In this document: positions 23,763 through 36,620 of the stretch, in pieces | Numbering within the stretch: position 1 is the first letter of the stretch | Layout of the letters: each line of letters opens with the position of its first letter | From: Pinus tabuliformis | Taxonomy: Eukaryota; Streptophyta; Pinopsida; Pinales; Pinaceae | Length of the DNA: 64,000 nt | Direction of reading: 5' to 3' | NCBI GenBank assembly: GCA_031772625.1 | Contig: CM062818.1 | Location: forward strand, 1,278,490,277 to 1,278,554,276 | Program-made: the position numbers and the translations under genes | Notes under the pieces: model-generated | Databases searched by the model: none | What the model saw: only the letters and a program-made list of their open reading frames with translations | What the model was told of the DNA's origin: nothing

Positions 23763-25748
23763 TAAATTATCATCTGACACTTCATAATTGATTGATAGTT
23801 AAAAGTATTTAATTTGATTGAAAATGTTGTGACTAATATGATTATGTTGGATTTTTTAGTCATATATTATAGGGTGCTTGCCATGGAGTGTGGATGGGTT
23901 GTCAAAACATTCTTAGAAAACTTTCATAAAAGTGACCATGACTTTCAAGAGTAATTGGTAAGTAATGGTAAGTTGATATAGAGATTTTGTTTTGTATTTT
24001 TTGAATTTGAATAATGGATATGTGATGGAAAGTAGATCTTGCATATTTTTGCAGTTGTAAATGCTTATGACTATTGATAAATGTTATTGTTTTGTCTATG
24101 GGTATTTCTTGGAAATAAAATACTTCATTTTGGAAGGGGAAGGATCCCTTTGTGGTGGGTTAGATGGTTATATCATGTGTAAAATTTAAAGTTCCAGTGA
24201 AATATGAACATTGAGGATGGTGTTTTGTTTAAGCAGGGAAGTATGTAATATACCACAGTTACTTAGCATTGTTAAAAAGTAATAATATTTACTTCTACCA
24301 TTATGAATCAAGAATCAGTTGCAAACATAATTATATTTTTACTTCAGTCATTTATGAATTAAAATTGGTTCCAAAACTAATTTAAATATCGGTGAAATAT
24401 GTTGGCAATTTATATGTTGGAATTTACTATTATTTTTCAAAAGATTATTATTTACCATTCCGTTACAACCACTGAAGGTAACCATATGCTTTCGTTTCTT
24501 TATTTTCTTGGGGAGAATGAAAGGTGGGGGATTTTGATTAGCGCTTTGCATTTCACTTCCTTTCTGAAATCCTCTATTTTGATTGAGTTTGTAGCTCTTA
24601 TAGTGTTATTTAGTTTTTTTTGCCAATTGTGTTGAACCGAAATAGTAATCAATTTTGGAGGTAGAGAATACCGTTAGATCTCAGATGAAAGCCATCCTAG
24701 GGATTTAGTCAAGTGCGTTACAAATTTTATTGCATGGATGTTGACTTAGGTTTATCTTGGCACAAAAATTCGGTGATTTAGAGAGGGAAACCCAATCTAC
24801 TTGGAAGGACAAGAATAATTAGCATTATGTGCAATACAACTCAGGTAGTTTTCCTCCTGAAATTTTATAACTACTAAAAGAAGACACTATTGTAGAAGAG
24901 CAATGCGAATGTATAGATGTGGATAAGTGCAAAAAGGAGAGGAGTTCACGTCAAAATAAATAAAGATAAGTATTTTTCTGATTGTATTTAAGAAGGATAT
25001 GCATATGTTTGTTAGATTTCGTTTAGAAGGAATTTTCATATGCATAAAATAATTGCATTGGCATGAGATTAATATCTATTCAAAAGATTACATGTGAATT
25101 TTGTGTGTAAGAGAGATAAAGAACTTTGTCATTCTCTAAAAACATTATAGTGAATCTTGTGGGTTAATTTTTGGATAGAATTCTTGAAAGAGTTTTTGGA
25201 AAATGTAGGTGCTTATTTTGGCTAGTTCTGAAATGAACGTGTGTTGTTTGGCACATAGAAAATAACTATTTGTTTGAAAAGAGCACATATACATATGCAA
25301 AAAAAAGAGAACATGAAAAAAAAACTAGTTATTGCATTTATGGAAAAGTGAATGCATACAAAAGAAATGGTTAAGTATATTTTCTTTAAAAGGAATATGA
25401 CCTTTGCATGCATGAAAAATATCACTATTGTGTTGGAGTTCCTTGAAAAGAGATATGCATTTGGTTTCTTGGAAAAGAAACATGTGTGTGTGCATGCTTG
25501 AAAAGTTAACTAATATGCTTTTGATTTTTCTTGGAAAGAAGTATGTATATATTTATTTTACTATTCTTTTGAAAGAATTCTTGCATGTGAATCTTGCAAG
25601 TAAAAGACATAAATACATATCATATCTTGAAAGGGAAATATGTTGAATTAGTTTTCTCTTGAAAAATATTCTTTTGCAAAAGAGCATGTATTGAATATTA
25701 AGCTTTTTGTTGGAGAAGAACATGTAGTTGTATGCAAGTGTCATAGCT

Positions 25749-26895
25749 ATTATGTCAATTCCTTTTGGAAGTATAATACCTATAATGATAGTTCCCTTGG
25801 ATAAGGTTATGGTTCCACGCTAAAATAATAGCTATTATGGGAAATATTATGTATTCACATAGTGTATTTCTATGCAAGAATAATAGTCATAGTGCTAATT
25901 CCTTGCAAAGGGGTATATGTTTAATTTTGATAGATTCCTTGGGGAAGAGATATGTATTGTGTGTATAAGGAATACTCAAATTGCGATAGGATTCTTGGAA
26001 AGAAATATTTTCTTTCCATGGCTTTGTAGAACTACTGTGTTAGATCTTTTAAAGAGAAAAATGGATTTGTGTGCAGAAAAGAATAAGTATTATGTTAGAT
26101 CCTGGAAAGGAGAAAAAGTAATCACTTGCAATAAATGCACTAACTTTACTTTGTAATATACATATATCCACATGCAAGAAGTAATGACTAACACATTAGT
26201 TTTCTTTTAGAACAACACATGTTTTTGTGCATACAATAGATTTTGTAGATAGCTCTATCTTGGGAAAGATGATTTTCGAAAAGGGACTTGCATCTGCATG
26301 CTCGATAATGATGTCCTAGATATTATGTCAATTCCTTTTGGAAGTATTATTTCTACATCCAAGTATAATACCTATAATGATAGTTCCGTTGGATAAGGTT
26401 ATGGTTCTAGGCTAAAATAATAGCAATTGAGGGAAATATTATGTATTCACATAGTGTATTTATATTCAAGATAATAGTCGTAATGTTAATTCCTTGGAAA
26501 GGGCTATATGTTTAATTTTAATAGATTCTTTGGGGAAGAGATATGTATTGCGTGTATAAGGAATACTCAAATTGTGATAGGATTCCCGAAAAGAAAGATT
26601 TTCTTTACATGGATTTCTAGAACTATTGTGTTAGATCTTTCAAAGAGAAAAATGGAATTTTGTGCAGAAAAGAATAAGTATTATGTTAGATCCTGGAAAG
26701 GAGAATGTAATAAATGCACTAACTTTACTTTGTAAACTACATATATCCACATGCAGGAAATAACGACTAACACATTGGTTTTATTTTAGAACAACGTATG
26801 CCTTTGTGCGTACAATAGATTTTATAGATAGCTCTATCTTGGGAAAGATGCTTTTCGAAAAGGGACTTGGATTTGCATGCATGATAATGATGTCT
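25749..26895 (+). repeat. Tandem duplication of a 573-bp unit
   Basis: Unit 1 is 25,749-26,321 and unit 2 is 26,322-26,895. Both start ATTATGTCAATTCC and share GGGAAATATTATGTATTC, AGAATAAGTATTATGTTAG and TAGATAGCTCTATCTTGGG. Unit 2 has about 20 extra bases near 26,350 and a gap of about 16 bases near 26,706. Identity is high enough (roughly nine in ten by eye) to make this younger than the surrounding repeat. Confidence 0.9.
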
Positions 26896-28050
26896 ATCAT
26901 GTTAGATTTCCCTTAGGAGGGGGCATTTATTTTTACATATTATAATAATATCTATTGTATTGGAAAGATTACTTAGTTACATGCACAAAGAAGAACCTAA
27001 TGGGATAACTCTCTTTGAATAATTTTTTATCTAATTACATGCATGGAAAAAAAAGATAAGTTGCTAGTATCCTTTAAATGAAATGGATGGTTACAGTGGT
27101 TTCCGTTGGATATGAGCTTGTACTGGTGTGAGAATGATCGTAGCAATGTGGTAATTATTTTGACGTGCTTGATAATTATTTTTTTTTACATGCACAATGT
27201 TGTTAGAAGAAGCATGTTGTGATATGATATATATGTCTCATGTATGCACATGATAAAATGTTAAAAGATCGCTTTTAAAGACTGATTATTGATTGATTAA
27301 TACTTTAGCTAATCAATCTACCAAAGATTTTGATGACAACAATGACAGCAAAGGATGGTGATTTGTGCAAAAGATAAATTATTTTAACATTGTAGCAGAT
27401 AAAGAACTAATGGTCCATGCTAATGAGTATGAGTTGAAGGATGGTCCATTGATGGAACAATCATGACACAAGGATATGAAGAGTGGTGACTTGTGGGTAC
27501 ATGATTTCATGATGATTGTAATAACTTTTAGCTAGGTATGTTGTATTTTAATGATATTTCATTGTAATATTTTATGACAATGGTTAAGGGATGGACTCCC
27601 TTGTAAGCCATGGAGTGAAGGGTGAACACCCTCATGAGCATTTAATAATAAAATTAGATGTTTGTTGGTTTTGACCCTACAAGGTTTCCAAGGTATATTG
27701 GTGTTCAATGTTTTGATTTATTATTGTGTCACTTTGATGATGTTGATTCCTTGCCTGATTCATGAAATATATGTGAGGTTACATCATACAGTTTATGTTA
27801 ATATACCACAATAGTGGTTGTTAATAGTTATGCAACCGACTCTTCCTTTACTAAAAGTTACTCTATGTACTGATGAACATTTTATCTAATGGTTGATGAG
27901 GATCTGGAATAGTGATATAGATAATTACTTGTGGGTAATTTTTGTAAAAAATTTCTAACTCCCTGCATTTGTGTGTGAGGTTACCAAGGAATGTTACAAT
28001 GTTCTTATTTATCCAAATCATCAAAAATACTACGGTTTTTTTAATTTTTT

Positions 28051-28563
28051 TGTAGATGTGGTGCGAACAGTTCTGTATTGACTAAGGTTCTAAGTGAAAG
28101 ATGGAGGTTGAAGATGGATATGAGTACCAATTGAAAATGAAAACAAATTATGGAAATCGTCAAAACTATTAAAAACAAAAACAAAACATTTTTTGAGTTT
28201 CAAGAACACCGAATACTCTAATTTTGTTTTGTTGCTAGAGAACTACTGTATGGAAATATTTAATTTATTTTTATTATTCCATTTGAAACCAGTAAAATAC
28301 ATTACTTTCCTCTGCTTTTCCATGAAATTTGAGTAACATTACAATGGATTATAGTTACGGTGGCCTAGGTTCCTCAAAATTTCCATATGGTTTTTGTGGA
28401 CGCTAGATGATTTAGATGTTTTGTATGTTTTTTGTGGGAGCTAAATGATTTAGATTTTTCATTCACTTCCATGGATGATAGTTTTTAAAATATAATAGAA
28501 AATCTAGAAAACAACCAAAAGCCACATTTTATGTTACTTCCCACACACAATATTATTAACGAA
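28051..28563. other. Spacer, nothing recognised
   Basis: AT-rich sequence between the end of the long repeat and the LTR remnant. It includes a small doubling of GTTTTTTGTGG with GCTAGATGATTTAGAT and GCTAAATGATTTAGAT (28,390-28,460). Confidence 0.4.
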
Positions 28564-31277
28564 AAAATTGAAAATAAACGTGGAGCAAAGAGTTGTTCTT
28601 CTTAGTATTTTGAATCATTTGAATAATATTACATAGAAAATATCAATAAATAAATTACTGTAGTGAGAATAATATACAACTCAACCTAACTCGACTAAAC
28701 TCTAACTAACTATGATACTTTAATTGACAATTAGGACACCTAGAAATTGGTTGGAATTAGATTCTTCAACACCCCCCTTAATTACAACCACATAAAAAAT
28801 ATAAACTAAGGCACCTGCTAGTCTATGTCTCAGCTAGGCTTACAATTTAAAAAAAATTGATATCATGTGCTTTTCCTTTTCTTCTTCTCTTGTTCCTGAT
28901 CCTGTAGCCTCTAAATTTTTTAGGCGTTTTCTTTTTGTTGTAAATTTCAAATTTCAGTTTCTTCATTTGCTGGTGCAGGTCTTCCATTGTTCTAGGTTGT
29001 TTAATTATGTCCTCAACTTCTTGAAAAATCGGCTTTTATGTGGACTTCTACCACATGTCATCTTTTGTACTATTTTTTTATCATCCATCTTTTGTTGCAA
29101 GATAAGTCCATAATACAATTTGTCTCTTCAGGACTCCAATACCTAAAAAATTCTTTAATATTTTCAACATCAAAGTTTCCTTCAAGGTTTATTGTTGAAA
29201 ATTCTATGTAGACCTCATCTAAACATGGTGTCAGAAGCCATATTTCAAGGAAACTTAATTCTTCTTGATAATCATGTTGTTTACCTACACATTGGAAATA
29301 AACAGTAAGTGTAAAAACATCTCAATAACCACTTATGTTCTGTTGTTTCTGCTCTGAAATGAGAGATTTCTTTGGTTCCTCTGCTCTGTCTCTATCTCTA
29401 TTTCTTTCTCTTTGTGGGATTTCTTATCTTCCTTTGTTTTTGTCTATGTCTCTATTGCTTTCTCTTTTTTGGCTTCCTTCTCTGTCTCTATTTCTTGAGC
29501 TGCCTCAAACAGGATTTCATCCACTTGGTTTGCATACTCAAGCGGGATTCTCTCACCATATAGAATCATGTCTACATCATGTTTTTTTTGCATCATCTGC
29601 AACCATCCATCATTAGACAACAATTCTATATCAAAATTTACATAAACAATATTAATTGTTGGATTCACCATAGCATTGACCACTCCAATGGAAGCTTCAC
29701 TGTCATCAACAAGATCTATTGTTGGATTCATCAAATTGTCATCAATAGGCCTTGTTGCTGGAATCACCAATTTGTCATCAGCAAGCTCTGTCACTAAAAT
29801 CAACAAATTGTCATCAACAAGCTGTGTTGCTGGAATCACAAAATTTTTGTCCACTTGTGGCTATGCATAGTGGAGTTATGTGCTCCTTCGCTAATTCTTC
29901 TATAAATTATTCACTCATCATCCACTTGTGGTTGAACACAATGAGATTCACCAAATTCTTCATCTTCAACTTGATTACTCCCCCTTATACGAAAACTTCT
30001 ATTAACGGTATCCGAAGCCTCCTTGATTGTCTTTGCACTTACGATGAGGAGAAAAATGCTATCAAAATTGAACAGCAAACTTAGTGATTTCGATGCTCTC
30101 AACTCTGGCTCTAACAATAATGATTATGGTTGTCTCCCACAACGTCACACTTTACTTCATCCTCTTACCAAAAAATGATTACAATGGAAATATTCTCACA
30201 AATGCTTTCGCAAAACCCTATTAAACCTTTTTAACTAAAACAAATTACCTTTTAAAAAAATATCCAAAAAAAAATAAATGTTGTGCCATCTTCAATCTGA
30301 CCCAAACCCCTTTTTAATAAATCACATGAATCCTTTAACAATATCACCACATTTCAAATATTATATTAAGCCTCTTTTTAAAGAAATCGTTCTGCTTTCT
30401 TTTAAATTGCATTCCTTTGAATAAATCATTTTCAACGAATGCATAAATAAATAATATGCTCCCTTGTCAAAAACTTTTGAAATAACTCTTCTAAACAGTA
30501 CTTCCTCCTTTTAAAAATAGGAACCCGTTTTCGAAAAATTTTGAACTAATTTAAAAAGACCCTTTTAAAGATCTCAGTGAATTAGTAAAAAGGGGAAGCT
30601 TCGTAGTTGATAAATAATGTGAACCTTTAAAATGTGTGGCTCCTTCGAATTGGTTTGACCATTGAAAAAAAATGAACTTCTGAATAGTCATGGAACATTT
30701 TGTCGTGAGTTGCCGTGACCTTTTCTAACCGGGGAAACACACTTCACGACACTAATGGGCAGTGTTGCATTGAAAAAATAAAATTTGATAATTGTATGAA
30801 GGTCAATGCACTTGGTCACTGTGGAGTGGTGCATTGACCATTCAAAAAACGTTTTTAAAGAAAAAACTTCGAACTTTTCTCCACTTTCCCTTTCAACTGA
30901 CAGGAGATAACGATCTACTTCGTCCTCTTCACAGAATTGAATTCATGCAACGAGCTTCTTCAAAACAATGAAGGATTCTCCTCCTCCCCAAATTATTGGT
31001 TTTTTCTGCTGTCCATGGAGTCTTGTAAACATGACAAAAATGAAAATAAACATGGAGCAGAGAGTTTCTCAAAAATGAAAATAAACATGGAGCAGAGAGT
31101 TTCTCTTCTTAGTATTATGAATCATTTAAATAATATTACATAAAAAATATCAGTAATAAATAACTGCAGTGAGAGTGATATATAAGTCAACCTAACTGGA
31201 CTGAACTCTAACTCACTGTGACACTCCGATGGAAAAATACGACACCTCGCTGTTGGTTAGAATTAAACTCTCCAATA
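28564..31277 (-). mobile_element. LTR retrotransposon remnant without pol, minus strand
   Basis: Direct repeats at 28,564-28,771 and about 31,065-31,277 share AATAAACGTGGAGC-like and TAACCT-ACT-like blocks. Read on the minus strand, the left one begins TGTTGAAG right after a purine tract GGGGGG (28,772-28,777), as a 3' LTR does. The right LTR would run from 30,121 (TG on the plus strand) to 31,277, about 1.16 kb, next to a tRNA-Met-like primer site at 30,103-30,119. Only about 208 bp of the left LTR is present. The 1.3-kb interior has no recognisable pol domain, so this is a broken, probably non-autonomous element. It is old. Confidence 0.65.
29444..29854 (-). other. Open frame inside the LTR remnant, with internal Asp-rich repeats
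   Basis: An open minus-strand stretch of about 136 codons holds four or five copies of a 14-16 residue unit with a VDDN- or IDDN-like core and an IPAT-like tail, then a Glu/Lys-rich end. It matches no gag or pol domain I know. It could be a fossil gag-region stretch or a minisatellite that happens to stay open. Confidence 0.35.
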
Positions 31278-31739
31278 ATTAATGGATCCCATGGAAAGGT
31301 CTCGAAACCTTGATTCGATAACTTTGACGGCTCCCAAACGATTTAAAAGTTTAACCAAGAAAGGAGCATACAATCCCAAGCAAATCAACACAGATCTAAG
31401 ACCATAAGATTTAATTCAATCTTAGTAGACCAAGTGGCTAGTAAAATGAACAACACTAATTCCAACAAGTTGTTTTTGGAAAATGAATTTAATATTTAAA
31501 TATATTAATTAATATTTTTATTAGATGTTTATTGTAGTTGTTTTTTTTCTACATGTATAAGTATTAAAAATCACAGTAATATTGATTTTTTGAATTTTAT
31601 ATTCGCCCCCTTGCACATCAATGTATATCCCATTAAACCTTTAGAGTCATAAATTAATCTATATAATAAGTGGTAATATTATATTAATGTTATTATTAAT
31701 ATTAATAATAGCAATATTAATATAGTAATATTAAAAATG
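31278..31739. other. Spacer, nothing recognised
   Basis: AT-rich sequence flanking the LTR remnant, with no coding signal. Confidence 0.4.
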
Positions 31740-34020
31740 ATTAGCCATAGTGATCTATAGATATATATTGACAACCATGTTTACTTACAATAAACCATAG
31801 GTGACCCTAGGCAACCACTGTCAAATAAGCTAACAAATGGGAAATCATAGTCAACATGGTTAAGCATGGACAAGAAGTTCAACCATTGTTAAACCATCTC
31901 AATTATAGTCAACCATGGTCACCATTGCCATACATACTTTACTAGCACAACATACAAAACATAGTCAATCCTCCTTAACCATTAATGAAAACATTTGTGT
32001 AACATTAACATTAACATAACGTTAACCATGGTCAAACATTATCAACATTAATGTAACAATGTAACAATTCTCAATATTACTGCTACATTTATAGCTTAAT
32101 TGTACCATAGATATATTGTTATATTTTTAATTCACCATGGCTAAACTCATTCAACCATAGTAATCATTGTTAACCATGGTAAATTGGGCTCAACCATGAT
32201 AATCATTGTCAATCATGTTCAATTGAGGCTATGCACAATCTACCTTGACCAACATGGTCGACCCTTTTCAACCATGGTCAACCCTATCAACACACTTCAA
32301 TCATTAACATAACCAATTTTGTAACATTAATTTAGCACTATACTTGATATTAACGTAACATAACCGATGGTTAACATTAATTTAATGATAGTGCGGATGA
32401 CCATGGTCAACCATGGTCACAACATAACCACGTTAGAAAATGTGATTTATATACATTGATCGACGTAGTATCAAATGTGGTTGATATAATTGGTGAGAAA
32501 TACTCCCCTTAATCAACCAAAATTTACCATAGACAATTATATTTAAAAATTAACATCGCAATATGACAAATCAATATCAACATCGTAATGTATTGAACAA
32601 AATTCAACATCACAATCTGATGCACAAAATTTGGCAACCCAATATGATGGACAAAAAATTGCATCACATGTTTCGAGGAAAAACATCATGTTGCATTGTG
32701 ATGAATAAATATCAATATCGTAATATATAAGAAAATCAGCATCACGATATGAAAAACAAAAAATCTATGTTGTGATGTCATGAACAAATAACAACGTTAT
32801 AACGTGATGACATAGTTAACTTGTGTAGTTAATTTTTATGGTCAAAATTTAAATAATCACCCATTATCAAAATTAGTCAACCATAGTCAATGACATTCAA
32901 CTATAGTCAACCATGGTTGACCATAGTCAACTATGGATGGACATAGTCCCATGGTTAGCCATTGTCAACCTTACTCAATCGTAATCAACGTTTAAAATTA
33001 TTTAATAATATTAATATTAATAAGGTTTAAAAATGTTAAATAAGAATATTTATTAATAACATTAATATTAAGGCTTATTAATAAGATTCAATAAGGTTTT
33101 ATTAATATGATATTATATTTAATAAATTTCATAATAATCTATTCACATTGCATGTGTTCAACAAAATTTGGCATCAAATGTGTTAAGAACAAATATCGTG
33201 TCGCATTGTGGTGAACAAACTCTATGTAATAATATGATGAATTAAAAAATCAATATCACAATATGACAAACAAAAAATATACGTGATGATGTTGTCAACA
33301 AATAATAATGTTAAAACATGATAATATAGTTAACTGTTATGGGCAATATTTATATAGTCAACCATAATCGAACTTAGTCAGCAATGGTTGAGCATAGTCA
33401 TTTATGTTCAACCATGCTTAACCATAGTCAACTATACTTAGTTATAGTCAACATTTAAATTTTTTTAATAATATTAATAAGGTTTAATAATACGATTTAT
33501 TAATAATGGTAATATTAAAGTTTATCATTAAGGTTAAATAAGGTTTTATTAACGTGATAATATATTTAATTATTTTCATAATAACATTTAAATTTCATAT
33601 GTTGAGAAAAACAATCATGTCACATTTTGATGAAAATAAATCAATGTTGCAATATGACAAACAAATAATATATATCACAATCTGACAAGAAAAAAAAAGA
33701 ACATAACAATATAAAGAACTGAAATCGATATTAGAATTAACAAATTGAAAAATGATGTCACAGTGTAATGAACAAATAACAATGTTAAAATGTGACAACA
33801 TAGTCATATATAGTGAACCTTTATCATCAACATTTACAGTAAATGTTTAAATAGTCAACCATGGTAAAACATAGTTACCCATGGTTAACTGTAGTCAACC
33901 AAAGTTAACCTTACTTAGTCCTAATCCAGCTTTAATTTTTTTTAATAATATTAAAATTAATGTTAATAAGTTTTAAAAAGGTTTAGTAATAATTGCTTAT
34001 TAATAAGGTTCAATAAGTTA
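31740..34020 (+). repeat. Tandem array of about 450-bp units rich in CAACCATGG
   Basis: Each unit has three blocks in order: a cluster of CAACCATGGT or CAACCATAGT words, a TTAATAATATTAATA block with AAGGTTTTATTAA, and a block with GTCGCATTGTGGTGAACAAA-like and ATATGACAAAC words. Landmarks recur at 33,093 and 33,540 (AAGGTTTTATTAA), at 33,010, 33,469 and 33,948 (AATATTAATAAGG-like), and at 32,690, 33,212 and 33,627 (CGCATTGTGGTGAA-like). Spacing is about 415-520 bp, so there are three to four diverged units. The left part (31,740-32,450) is mostly the CAACCATGG block. No protein is encoded. It looks like a local satellite or the inside of a non-coding element. Confidence 0.75.
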
Positions 34021-34149
34021 TTATTAGTCATTACCACAATAGGAAGTATAGAAATTGATTTTTGGTCGAAATAATTTGACTTCTAATTCCGAAGAAAAAT
34101 TTGTCTAATGTTTTCGAATGTTTTTCTTGTTTTCACTTTTTTTTTAATT

Positions 34150-36620
34150 CAAAAATATTTAAAAAAAATAAATAGCATTGGGCTAGAGATGTTTTAGGAA
34201 AAGATTATGCACTTGCAAGAAAGAAGGAGAATCTTATGCATAAGGATAAGTAGCCATGTTTTTATTTAAAAAGAATATGTGATTATCATTTTCGTTTCTT
34301 GAAAGGAGCATGTGCTTATATGCATATAGATTATAGTGATTATACTTGAAAGTAATACATGTTTTTCATGCCAGAATTAGTTAGCATCCTTTAGGAAGAA
34401 AGATGTGCAAGAAGGATAGCCTTCGTGTGAGTTTATTTTGGAAAGAACAAGTAGTTGCATGTGGAAATTGTAACTACTATGCTAGCTTATTTTGGAATAC
34501 AACATGTGTTTTTAATGTACAATAGCTATTGTGAAAAGCTCTCCTTAGAAAGCATGAAGTTGGAAAGAACATGCAGTTGCATGCACAAAAATATAATATA
34601 TTATGTTATATTTCTTTAGGAAAGGGACATGCATTTGCATGCATAATAACAATATCTATTGTGTAAGGTTTTTTTGGAAAGAATGTGTAGTTGCGTGCAC
34701 AAGAAATCGTTGAGGAGCTAGTTTATTTTAAATAAGTTTATTTAATTACATGCATGAAGATCAAATCTAAGATGCTAGTATCATCTAAAAGAAATTGAAA
34801 ACTTGTAGTGGTTTTTCTTTGGAAAAAAGTGTGTGCTTGTCTGAGGGAATATTAGTTTATGTGGTATTAATCTATAAGCAAGTTTGACAACAATATGATT
34901 TTATTAATGCATGTGTGGGGATGCTAAAGAAGGCAAGTCATGAGATCTTGTTTATGTTTCATGGATGCACATGAATAGACGTTGAAGAATCATTAAAAAA
35001 TATTTGTTATTGATCAAATAATTATTTGATCTACTCATGATATCAAAGATTGTTGATAGTACTAGTCATAGGAAAAGATTGTGATATATGTGAAGGACAT
35101 ATTACATTTAACATTGTGGCAGATAAATAACTAATGGTCTATGTAGATTGAGGAGTGTTAGTTGCAGGAGCCCTAAAGTCATAGGTATTGAGGGTTTTTG
35201 GGTAAATGATATCATTATTATTGTAAGAGCTTCTATTTGGTTATGTTGTATTTAATATGATATTTATTTGTAATAGTTTATGATAATGGCTAAGGGATGG
35301 AATCCCTTACAATCCATTGAGTGAGGGGTGAACACACTCACAAGCATTTAATAATGAAATTAAATGTTTGATGGTTTTCATCCTATGATGTTTCCAACGT
35401 ATATCGATGTCTAATGATGTGTTTGTCTTTTGTACCATTTTTATGACATCGATTCATTGCATCATGTTACGTTTACGTTATAAAGTATTTTATTACCTAA
35501 CTAAGTTAAAAGAATCATGGAATTGATTCAAGGTTACATCTCGAAGTTTAAGTTAATATGCTAAAATAATGGAAATTAATGGTTTTGTAACTTACTATTT
35601 ATTTACTAAAACTTACTCTATGTAATGATTATGGTTTATCTAATGATAATTGAAGGAATATAGAAAGTAATTCAAAGAGTTACATGTTGGAAAATGTTGT
35701 AAAAAAATTCCAACTCCATGTTTTTTCATGCGAGGTTATCAGGGGATGTTACAAGTTGTACAAGAGCTGAAGGTTTCCACTATGATGCCTTTAGGGAATT
35801 GATAAGTAGAAAAGAAGTAGATGTATGATACTAGTGGGCATTGGCTCATGTATAATTCTAAAAAACTACATAATGATATATGCAGCTGACTACTTTTGAC
35901 ATGAGATGCATGATGCAAGTTTATAACCACATTGAAAAATAGTGAGTAATAAAGTATGCTGTAAAATTGTGTTCGTGACATTTGAATCTTGATAAGGATG
36001 AAATATAATAAAACCTTTATTGCACTTATGAGGGATCTTGAGCACTCAACAGTGAAAGTGAGAATTGAGTACAAACCTTTGCAAATATGAAAATATTAAT
36101 GATACATTTAATGAACATGACTAAAGTTACAATGCACTACTTATAAAGAATGAATGCATGAATGTAAAAGGTGGGAGGGCGAGAAGGGGGGTTCCTTGAA
36201 GAGGAAAATATATTTTTTGAAAACACATTGAAAAAATCCCTTTACATCTTAAAAATGAGAAATGAGTCAACTAGTAAAACTTGACTCTAATGGATAATGG
36301 ATGATTGAGTCCTCTCATGGTTGAATTTAATATGGTTAGTAGCATTCATTAGTTATTAATATATGACTAACTATTAAAAACTTATTTCCACAAATAAATT
36401 TTAATTGAAACTCATTTACAAGTTGTAAACAACTGTTTGTGGTCATTTACTTGATGTTATCCGTCTATTGGTAACAACACATTTTTGAAATTGTGGGTTT
36501 TTGGACTGTTACCACAATTGCCATAGACACGTACACATTCATGATAAATCGGTCTCTTTTGAAAGATTAAAGTTGTATTTAGACTTTTATGCATAACAAT
36601 ATTTTATGAAAAAAATTACA
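34150..36620 (+). repeat. Long non-coding repeat, copy 2
   Basis: This matches the long repeat at 21,757-28,050: 34,560-35,750 with 26,880-28,020, and 35,750-36,620 with 21,757-22,640, without a break between. Shared words include ATTTAATGAACATGACT, TTACAATGCACTACTT and AAGGGATGGA(A/C)TCCCTT. The first 400 bases are degenerate units like those at 25,000-27,000. It ends where the first L1 copy begins. Confidence 0.75.

Larger units (their letters stand above)
21757..28050 (+). repeat. Long non-coding repeat, copy 1
   Basis: The left end (21,757-22,640) matches 35,750-36,620 and the right end (26,880-28,020) matches 34,560-35,750, all in the same orientation. In the second copy the two parts join directly. 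Here the first bases of the left part (GTTCTTATTTATCCAAATC) reappear at 28,020, straight after the right part, so right-then-left is the native order. No protein family is recognisable across 6.3 kb. Much of 24,900-27,000 is degenerate short units around a CTTGGAAAAGA-like word with CATGCATG motifs. The origin is unknown; it could be an old non-coding transposon or a tandem long repeat. Confidence 0.6.

Noticed and set aside
31740-34020. CRISPR-like regular repeats
   Set aside because: The CAACCATGG words are irregularly spaced, variable and part of longer units. The host is a plant and there are no uniform repeats or spacers.
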